9,401 nt of DNA from Lachnospiraceae bacterium (GTDB taxonomy: Bacteria > Bacillota > Clostridia > Lachnospirales > Lachnospiraceae). Under the pieces are notes generated by a model. That model searched no databases and had not been told where the DNA came from. It saw only the letters and a program-made list of their open reading frames with translations. Location of the stretch: assembly GCA_016282215.1 (NCBI GenBank), contig JAEEKC010000316.1:1-9401 (forward strand), in the 5' to 3' direction. Position numbers and translations under genes: made by a program. Positions 5,012 to 9,401 of the stretch are shown one piece after another (within the stretch, counting starts at the first letter, position 1; every line of letters begins with the position of its first letter).

Positions 5012-6724
5012 ATGACTGCATTACTGATTATCTTAGCTGCAATCGCTTGTCTCGTGGTCGGTTACATTGTTTACGGATCATGGCTTGCAAAGCAGTGGGG
5101 GATCGATCCTTCGAGGAAGACGCCGGCCATCGAGAAAGAGGACGGTGTCGATTACGTAGCAGCGCCTCCTGCCGTGCTGATGGGACATCACTTTTCATCC
5201 ATCGCCGGTGCCGGCCCCATCAACGGACCGATCCAGGCGTCTGTATTCGGATGGCTTCCCGTATTTCTGTGGTGTGTGATCGGTGGTATTTTCTTCGGCG
5301 GTTTACAGGACTTCGGTTCCCTGTTTGCATCCATTCGTCACGACGGAAAATCTTTGGGAGAGATCATCAATGATACGATGGGCAAAAGAGCGAAAAAGCT
5401 GTTCATCATCTTTGCGCTTCTTGTGCTGATCCTGGTTATCGCTTCGTTCGTGAACGTCGTAGCGGGTACCTTCTTTACTGAGGAAGGCGGATTCGGATTT
5501 ACCGGAGCACCGACCAACAACCAGACAACGGCAATGATCTCGCTGTTGTTCATCCTGATGGCCGTTATTTACGGCTATGTTACCAACAAACTGAACGTGA
5601 AGACACTTCCCGCATCCATCGCTGGTGTGATCGGTATTGTGATCATCACCATCATCGGTCTGAAATGTGGTTTTGTCATGGGTCGTACCGCATGGATCGT
5701 ATTCATCGGTGTTTATATCGTGGTTGCTTCGCTGGTTCCGGTATGGATCCTGCTGCAGCCCCGTGATTATCTGTCCAGCTTCCTGCTTTATGCGATGATG
5801 GCGCTGGCAGTGATCGGTATCGTATCCAATGCTTTTACCGGAAATGCTACGTTTGCAATGCCGGTAGCAACAGGCTGGAAGACAGGGATCGGAACCATGT
5901 TCCCGGCACTGTTCATCACGGTTGCCTGCGGCGCCTGCTCCGGTTTCCATTCGCTGATCTCTACGGGTACTTCATCCAAGCAGCTGCGTAATGAGAAAGA
6001 TGCGAAGCCGATCGGTTACGGTTCTATGTTGATCGAATCTGCTCTCGGTATCGTTTCCCTGATCGCAGTCGGCATGGTTTATTCCAAATATACAGCCGGT
6101 GAGTTCGGTTCACCTTCCGCAGCATTCGGTGGCGGTATCGCTATCATGTTCGGCGCTGAAGGATCAACGATCTACAATACGATCTCCGCACTTTTGACAC
6201 TGGCTGTTTCCGTATTCGCACTGACATCCCTTGACACCGGTACAAGACTTTCCCGTTTCATGTTCTCAGAGCTTTTCTTAAATGAAGATGAAGCAACTTG
6301 GAAAGATGCAACCGGCATCAGAAAAGTTCTGGCGCATCCGCTCTTTGGCACCACCTTCATGGTAGTGATCGGCTGTATCCTCGGCGGACTGAAGCTGGCA
6401 GCGATCTGGGGTCTGTTCGGTGCAGCAAACCAGCTGCTTGCAGGTATCGCGCTTCTGGCTGTCTGCGCATGGCTCGGTGAAGTCGGAAAGAACAACAAGA
6501 TGTTCTTCGTTCCCATGGTATTCATGCTTTGCGCAACCCTGACCAGCCTTGTGCTTACCATCATCAACAAGTGCAAACTGATCGCTGGCATGGTTCCCGA
6601 TTCTACGGCAGCATGGGGCGACTGGTTCCAGCTGATCTTTGCGCTGGCTATGGCAGTTCTTGCTGTGGTCCTGGTAGTTGAAGGCATTCAGACCTTCCAG
6701 AAACAGGGACAGAAGAAAGCATAA
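5012..6724 (+). CDS. cstA: CstA-family carbon starvation protein (peptide/pyruvate transporter)
   Basis: This 570-residue polytopic membrane protein of the CstA family takes up peptides and/or pyruvate when preferred carbon runs short, in characterised enterobacterial members. The ATG follows a strong purine-rich site (GAGGAGAGGAAAC). The product begins with a membrane helix (2-25) and has the family signatures GHHFSSIAGAGPINGP (58-73), then LQDFGSLFASIRHDGKSLGEI (98-118, here split by FGS), a TGTSSKQLRNEKDA loop, and SLDTGTRLSRFMFSE. Many hydrophobic segments follow to the C-terminus. It is shorter than the roughly 700-residue E. coli CstA and BtsT but within the range of Firmicute homologues. 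Substrate preference between peptide and pyruvate cannot be read from the sequence. No LytS/LytTR-type sensor pair is adjacent; the neighbours are two unknown genes upstream and a terminator downstream. Confidence 0.95.
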   Translation: MTALLIILAAIACLVVGYIVYGSWLAKQWGIDPSRKTPAIEKEDGVDYVAAPPAVLMGHHFSSIAGAGPINGPIQASVFGWLPVFLWCVIGGIFFGGLQDFGSLFASIRHDGKSLGEIINDTMGKRAKKLFIIFALLVLILVIASFVNVVAGTFFTEEGGFGFTGAPTNNQTTAMISLLFILMAVIYGYVTNKLNVKTLPASIAGVIGIVIITIIGLKCGFVMGRTAWIVFIGVYIVVASLVPVWILLQPRDYLSSFLLYAMMALAVIGIVSNAFTGNATFAMPVATGWKTGIGTMFPALFITVACGACSGFHSLISTGTSSKQLRNEKDAKPIGYGSMLIESALGIVSLIAVGMVYSKYTAGEFGSPSAAFGGGIAIMFGAEGSTIYNTISALLTLAVSVFALTSLDTGTRLSRFMFSELFLNEDEATWKDATGIRKVLAHPLFGTTFMVVIGCILGGLKLAAIWGLFGAANQLLAGIALLAVCAWLGEVGKNNKMFFVPMVFMLCATLTSLVLTIINKCKLIAGMVPDSTAAWGDWFQLIFALAMAVLAVVLVVEGIQTFQKQGQKKA

Positions 6725-6743
6725 GATCATTATGACTGATACG

Positions 6744-6777
6744 AAAAACGGCTCTGCTTTTGCAGGGCCGTTTTTTT
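6744..6777. terminator. bidirectional intrinsic terminator between cstA and the XRE-family gene
   Basis: The arms 6744-6757 and 6762-6775 (A5-CGGCTCTGC and GCAGGGCCG-T5, one G-U pair) close a TTTT loop. The right arm continues into T7 (6771-6777) and the left begins with A5. It ends cstA, 19 nt after its stop. Read on the other strand it lies immediately past the stop codon of the convergent regulator, so both genes share it. Confidence 0.9.
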
Positions 6778-6778
6778 A

Positions 6779-7117
6779 TTACAGCAGATCCATCATTTTT
6801 TCAATCCGTTCCATTTTATCCGGGCTGCACCCGGCGAGTTTGTCCGTGATCCTGCCATAGCAGGATTCTTCCGATAAAGCTTTCCTGACCGTGCTTTTTT
6901 TGTATTCACCGGCTAGGAAATAATCGACTGTGCAGTCTAATGCATTGGCGATCTGGACGATCAGTTCCAAAGAAGGTTTTGCACGTCCGCACTCAATGTT
7001 ACAGACATGTGATGGTTCGACATCGATTTTCTGCGCCACATAGCTTTGTGTGACGCCGACGGAATTTCGACGTTCCCGGATCCTGGCTCCGATCTCTTTC
7101 AAGTTTAGTTCTGCCAT
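6779..7117 (-). CDS. XRE-family helix-turn-helix transcriptional regulator
   Basis: This 112-residue cytoplasmic DNA-binding protein has an N-terminal Cro/C1-type helix-turn-helix (about 9-63): GARIRERRNSVGVTQSYVAQKIDVEP, then SHVCNIECGRAKPSLELIVQIANAL, then DCTVDYFLAG. This is the classic XRE order ending in 'LdcsvDyLL.G'. The remaining 40 or so residues (ALSEESCYGRITDKLAGCSPDKMERIEKMMDLL) are probably a small helical oligomerisation tail. The start is ATG 7117, preceded by GAGGGGAT at good spacing. A TTG further upstream (7132) would overlap that ribosome binding site and is rejected. The gene is convergent with cstA and divergent from ispF. The target is unknown. A 5-bp inverted repeat (GTTTT-AACC-AAAAC, 7144-7157) just upstream is a possible autoregulatory site. 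Confidence 0.9.
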   Translation of the reverse strand: MAELNLKEIGARIRERRNSVGVTQSYVAQKIDVEPSHVCNIECGRAKPSLELIVQIANALDCTVDYFLAGEYKKSTVRKALSEESCYGRITDKLAGCSPDKMERIEKMMDLL

Positions 7118-7143
7118 AACAAATCCCCTCAAAGTTTATCATT

Positions 7144-7157
7144 GTTTTAACCAAAAC
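7144..7157. promoter_or_regulatory. possible operator upstream of the XRE gene
   Basis: GTTTT (7144-7148) and AAAAC (7153-7157) form a spaced dyad 27 nt upstream of the regulator's start, a usual position for self-repression by XRE proteins. It is short and AT-rich, so chance is quite possible. No clear -35/-10 pair for the minus-strand gene could be placed. Confidence 0.25.
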
Positions 7158-7227
7158 GTGCTTTCGCTGTGTTTTGTATTGTAAAGGAATATGTCTGCCA
7201 GGATAATAGGCTGATATAAATGATGTA

Positions 7228-7239
7228 TAGCTATAGCTA
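7228..7239. repeat. perfect 12-bp palindrome in the XRE/ispF divergent region
   Basis: TAGCTATAGCTA is identical to its own reverse complement. It lies between the regulator and the inverted-repeat element. It may be a dimeric protein binding site or chance in AT-rich sequence. Confidence 0.35.
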
Positions 7240-7245
7240 AAGTAT

Positions 7246-7363
7246 GGGTGTCAATGGGGACGGTTCGGTGTCAGGTGGGTCAGGTGGGGACGGTTCTCTG
7301 TGACAACCTGTTTTTCAAGGTTGTCAGAGAGAACCGTCCCCAATGACACCCCCATTGACACCC
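7246..7363. repeat. 118-bp nested inverted repeat, REP/MITE-like element
   Basis: The outer arms GGGTGTCAATGGGG (7246-7259) and CCCCATTGACACCC (7350-7363) match perfectly. An inner pair, 7286-7309 and 7318-7341, matches at 23 of 24 positions around an 8-nt loop. GGTGTCA (7267-7273) can also pair with TGACACC (7344-7350). The motif GGGGACGGTTC occurs three times: 7256-7266 and 7286-7296 on plus, and 7331-7341 on minus. Similar GGGGACGGTTCTCT hairpins are, from memory, widespread intergenic repeats in bacteria, often linked to REP-associated Y1 (TnpA-like) transposases. This naming is inference. No transposase is present here, so the element would be non-autonomous. With the palindrome and promoter it fills most of the 324-nt gap between the XRE gene and ispF. 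Confidence 0.75.
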
Positions 7364-7392
7364 TTGCGGAAATAGGGAAATGTTGATATAGT
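7364..7392 (+). promoter_or_regulatory. candidate sigma-A promoter for ispF
   Basis: TTGCGG (7364-7369) and TATAGT (7387-7392) are separated by 17 nt. The -35 begins at the base following the last base of the inverted repeat. A better -35 hexamer, TTGACA (7355-7360), lies inside the repeat arm but is 26 nt from the -10. The leader would be about 43 nt long. Confidence 0.5.
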
Positions 7393-7441
7393 ATGATGAT
7401 GGGGTTAACAGTAGGCAGAGCATTAACAGGAGGATGAGACA

Positions 7442-8008
7442 ATGCGCATTGGAATGGGCTATGATGTACATAAACTCGGTCCTGACAGAAAACTGATCAT
7501 CGGTGGAGTGGAGATTCCCTATGAGCTGGGGCTGGTAGGTCATTCTGACGCCGATGTACTGCTGCATGCCATTATGGATGCAATGCTTGGTGCAGCCGCC
7601 CTTGGAGATATCGGAAAGCATTTCCCGGATACGGATAATGCATACAAAGGGATCTCCAGCATGAAGCTTCTGGAAGAAGTGGGCAGGAAGGTGGAAGAGG
7701 CAGGCTATTTTGTTGAAAACATCGATGCCACGATCATTGCACAGAAACCGAAGATGCGGCCCTATATCGATCAGATGCGCGAGAATATCGCGAAGGCGCT
7801 TCAGATCGATATCACGCAGGTAAATGTCAAGGCAACAACCGAAGAGGGTCTTGGATTTACCGGAAATATGGAGGGGATCAGTTCGCAGGCGATCTGTATG
7901 CTGGTTGCGCCGTCTTACCTTGTGGCGGAGGATGTGACCAATCAGGTGCGCTCCTGCGCGGGCTGTCCGGGCTGCGCAGCGGTGAGGCAGCCGCAAGATC
8001 AGGAATGA
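7442..8008 (+). CDS. ispF: 2-C-methyl-D-erythritol 2,4-cyclodiphosphate synthase with C-terminal extension
   Basis: IspF converts CDP-methylerythritol 2-phosphate to the cyclic diphosphate with release of CMP, in the MEP pathway to isoprenoid precursors, as a cytoplasmic homotrimer. The ATG follows AGGAGG at good spacing. The divalent-metal ligands are present: Asp8 and His10 in GYDVHKL, and His42 in GHSDADVLLHA. LGDIGKHFPDTD (54-65) and the CDP-binding ATTEEGLGFTG (131-141) followed by EGISSQA are also intact. The core would normally end near residue 155-160. This product runs to 188 residues with a tail containing CAGCPGC (Cys172, 175, 178) and a polar end. No frame change is needed to reach the stop at 8006-8008, so the tail is encoded in frame. 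cysS follows 201 nt later, an association common in Clostridia, but the long spacer means co-transcription is uncertain. Confidence 0.96.
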   Translation: MRIGMGYDVHKLGPDRKLIIGGVEIPYELGLVGHSDADVLLHAIMDAMLGAAALGDIGKHFPDTDNAYKGISSMKLLEEVGRKVEEAGYFVENIDATIIAQKPKMRPYIDQMRENIAKALQIDITQVNVKATTEEGLGFTGNMEGISSQAICMLVAPSYLVAEDVTNQVRSCAGCPGCAAVRQPQDQE

Positions 8009-8020
8009 CAACAGACCGTA

Positions 8021-8036
8021 GTGCCGTGCCCGGCAT
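8021..8036 (+). repeat. short hairpin downstream of ispF
   Basis: TGCCG (8022-8026) pairs with CGGCA (8031-8035), extendable by one G-U pair, with a 4-nt loop, 12 nt after the ispF stop. No U-run follows, so it is a poor terminator candidate. Confidence 0.4.
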
Positions 8037-8091
8037 GTATATATGAGGTCGATAATTTGATAATGAATAATCTGTGAGCGGCGCACCGAAG

Positions 8092-8146
8092 GTTTCCGGG
8101 TCTTTTGCGAATCGCAAATTGCGTCTGAGTCAAAAGACCCGGAAAC
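8092..8146 (+). repeat. 16-bp perfect inverted repeat between ispF and cysS
   Basis: GTTTCCGGGTCTTTTG (8092-8107) is the exact reverse complement of 8131-8146, with a 23-nt loop. The loop region can form two small mutually exclusive hairpins: TTTGCG (8104-8109) with CGCAAA (8113-8118), or CGCAA (8113-8117) with TTGCG (8119-8123). The first would invade the base of the long stem's top. The stem is followed by GA-rich sequence rather than T's, so it is not an intrinsic terminator. No T-box specifier or TGGNACCGCG-type box is visible, so it is not a recognisable T-box leader for cysS. It may be a leader structure, an mRNA stabiliser or a small palindromic repeat. Confidence 0.6.
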
Positions 8147-8184
8147 GAAGGGGAGACGCGGAGTAAATACTATCAATAAAAGAC

Positions 8185-8190
8185 TATAAT
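8185..8190 (+). promoter_or_regulatory. possible -10 box close to cysS
   Basis: A perfect TATAAT lies 20 nt ahead of the cysS ATG. No good -35 sits at the right distance, and a start near 8197 would leave almost no leader before the GGAGG at 8196-8200. Weak support. Confidence 0.25.
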
Positions 8191-8209
8191 AATTCGGAGG
8201 ATGGGATAA

Positions 8210-9401
8210 ATGAGAATCTATAACACACTGACGAAAACAAAGCAGGATTTTAAACCCCTGAAAGAAGGGGAGGTGTCCATGTATGTATGCGGCCCTACCG
8301 TATATAATCTGATCCATATCGGAAATGCAAGGCCGATGATCGTATTTGATACCTTCCGCAGATATATGGAGCATAAGGGATACAAAGTAAACTATGTTTC
8401 CAACTTTACCGACGTGGACGACAAGATCATCAAGGCGGCCAATGCGGAAGGCGTGGATGCCTCTGTGATCAGCGAACGATATATAGAGGAATGCAAAAAG
8501 GATATGCAGGGCCTGAATGTACGGCCGGCCACGACCCATCCGAAGGCGACGGAAGAGATCGGCGGCATGATCGATATGATACAGACGCTGATCGACAAAG
8601 GATATGCTTATGTGGCAGCGGACGGAACGGTATATTATCGGACGCGTTCTTTCGCGGAATACGGAAAACTGTCCCACAAAAACTTAGATGACCTCCAAAG
8701 CGGCGGCCGTTCGCTTTTGGTGACCGGTGAGGATCAGAAAGAAGATCCTCTCGATTTCGTGCTCTGGAAGCCGAAAAAAGAAGGAGAGCCTTTCTGGGAG
8801 TCACCCTGGTGCGAAGGCCGTCCGGGCTGGCATATCGAGTGCTCTGTCATGAGCAAGCATTATCTGGGCGATACCATTGATATTCATGCAGGCGGCGAGG
8901 ACCTGATCTTCCCGCATCATGAGAATGAGATCGCGCAGTCGGAGGCGGCGAACGGCGTACCCTTTGCCCATTACTGGATGCATAACGGCTTTTTGAATAT
9001 CGATAATCAGAAGATGAGCAAATCCCTCGGCAACTTCTTTACCGTCAGGGATATCAGCGAAAAATACGATCTGCAGGTGCTGCGGTTCTTTATGCTGTCG
9101 GCGCATTACAGAAGCCCGCTGAATTTCTCGGCGGAGCTGATGAAGGCTGCTAAGACTTCATTAGAGAGGATCACAACCTGCGCTTCTTCCCTGGATTTTG
9201 TGATCGCGCAAAAAGAAGAAGGCACGGTCAGCGAAGAGGAAAAGGCGCTTTTGGAGCAATCGAAGGAATTTGTAAAGCGATTTGATGAGGCCATGGATGA
9301 TGACTGCAATACCGCGGATGCGATCTCAGTGATCTTTGAGCTGGTAAAAGCTATCAATACGCAGCTGAAGGAGGACCACAGCGGTGCATTTTTGAAAGAG
9401 C
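8210..9401 (+). CDS. cysS: cysteinyl-tRNA synthetase (3' end outside the window)
   Basis: Cysteine-tRNA ligase is a monomeric class I synthetase that charges tRNA-Cys in the cytoplasm. The ATG at 8210 follows CGGAGG (8195-8200). The frame is open to the window end, giving 397 codons of a protein usually near 465 residues, so roughly the last 70 residues of the anticodon-binding part are missing. Key sites are present: YVCGPTVYN with Cys27, the HIGN form of HIGH (36-39), NFTDVDDKII, and GWHIECSVM with Cys211. HAGGEDLIFPHHENEIAQSEA carries His236 and Glu240, and KMSKS is at 268-272. Cys27, Cys211, His236 and Glu240 correspond to the zinc ligands that select cysteine in the E. coli enzyme. The four-residue spacing and order match, so the enzyme should be active. 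Confidence 0.97.
   Translation, partial: MRIYNTLTKTKQDFKPLKEGEVSMYVCGPTVYNLIHIGNARPMIVFDTFRRYMEHKGYKVNYVSNFTDVDDKIIKAANAEGVDASVISERYIEECKKDMQGLNVRPATTHPKATEEIGGMIDMIQTLIDKGYAYVAADGTVYYRTRSFAEYGKLSHKNLDDLQSGGRSLLVTGEDQKEDPLDFVLWKPKKEGEPFWESPWCEGRPGWHIECSVMSKHYLGDTIDIHAGGEDLIFPHHENEIAQSEAANGVPFAHYWMHNGFLNIDNQKMSKSLGNFFTVRDISEKYDLQVLRFFMLSAHYRSPLNFSAELMKAAKTSLERITTCASSLDFVIAQKEEGTVSEEEKALLEQSKEFVKRFDEAMDDDCNTADAISVIFELVKAINTQLKEDHSGAFLKE

Noticed and set aside
6278..6480. KMSKS loss in ArgRS and a shortened CstA taken as signs of pseudogenes
   Set aside because: A degenerate KMSKS (KTREGG) is normal for this ArgRS type, and a CstA near 570 residues is within the Firmicute range. Both frames are intact.
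5303..6730. Several minus-strand open frames opposite cstA (up to 215 codons)
   Set aside because: Their compositions (His/Asp/Gln-rich or Ser/Thr-rich) mirror the codon usage of the membrane protein on the other strand, and no ribosome binding sites or motifs support them.
7286..7341. CRISPR repeat
   Set aside because: There are only three motif copies, they are in mixed orientation, and spacing is irregular. This is an inverted-repeat element, not an array.
7251..7442. Small minus-strand protein encoded by the inverted repeat
   Set aside because: The frame lies within a palindromic element, and such repeats give rise to spurious short hypothetical proteins. No ribosome binding site was seen.
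8009..8209. T-box leader controlling cysS
   Set aside because: No TGGNACCGCG-like antiterminator box, specifier loop or U-run terminator can be found in the spacer.
7280..8677. A 465-codon open frame on the minus strand opposite ispF and the start of cysS
   Set aside because: It runs antisense through two clear genes and the inverted repeat, and its translation is rich in His, Arg and Ile with no domain pattern. It is a shadow of the coding strand.

Overview
The window looks like chromosomal DNA from an anaerobic Firmicute, most likely a Clostridia member close to Lachnospiraceae. This is judged from family resemblance and AGGAGG-type ribosome binding sites, not from a database search. Most of it is housekeeping sequence: two aminoacyl-tRNA synthetases (argS, cysS), an isoprenoid enzyme (ispF), a carbon-starvation transporter (cstA), two tRNAs, a membrane diguanylate cyclase and two regulators. 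There is no phage, CRISPR array, IS transposase or defence cassette.

Layout: 1-184 is the 3' end of a Crp/Fnr-family regulator. argS follows at 278-2143 with its own candidate promoter. A 199-nt gap (2144-2342) then holds three back-to-back stem-loops ahead of a GGDEF-domain gene (2343-3734). A bidirectional terminator (3783-3812) separates that gene from a minus-strand tRNA pair, transcribed Val(TAC) then Met(CAT) from a good sigma-A promoter at 4032-4061. Facing away from the tRNAs is a plus-strand group of two uncharacterised small genes joined by an ATGA overlap (4122-4478, 4475-4990), followed after 21 nt by cstA (5012-6724). A second bidirectional terminator (6744-6777) is shared with a convergent XRE-family regulator (6779-7117, minus).

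The 324-nt gap between the XRE gene and ispF contains a 118-bp nested inverted repeat (7246-7363) with three copies of GGGGACGGTTC. It resembles a REP/MITE-type element and ends one base before the candidate ispF -35 box. ispF (7442-8008) carries an unusual Cys-containing C-terminal tail. It is followed by a 201-nt spacer with a perfect 16-bp stem and then cysS (8210 onward, cut by the window end).

How the genes relate: argS, cysS and the tRNAs serve translation, ispF serves the MEP isoprenoid pathway, CstA imports peptides or pyruvate, and the GGDEF protein should make c-di-GMP in response to an external cue. I see no single undescribed multi-gene system. The least explained parts are the two-gene unknown operon with a possible leaderless start ahead of cstA, the structured region at 2163-2310, the 7246-7363 element and the 8092-8146 hairpin.
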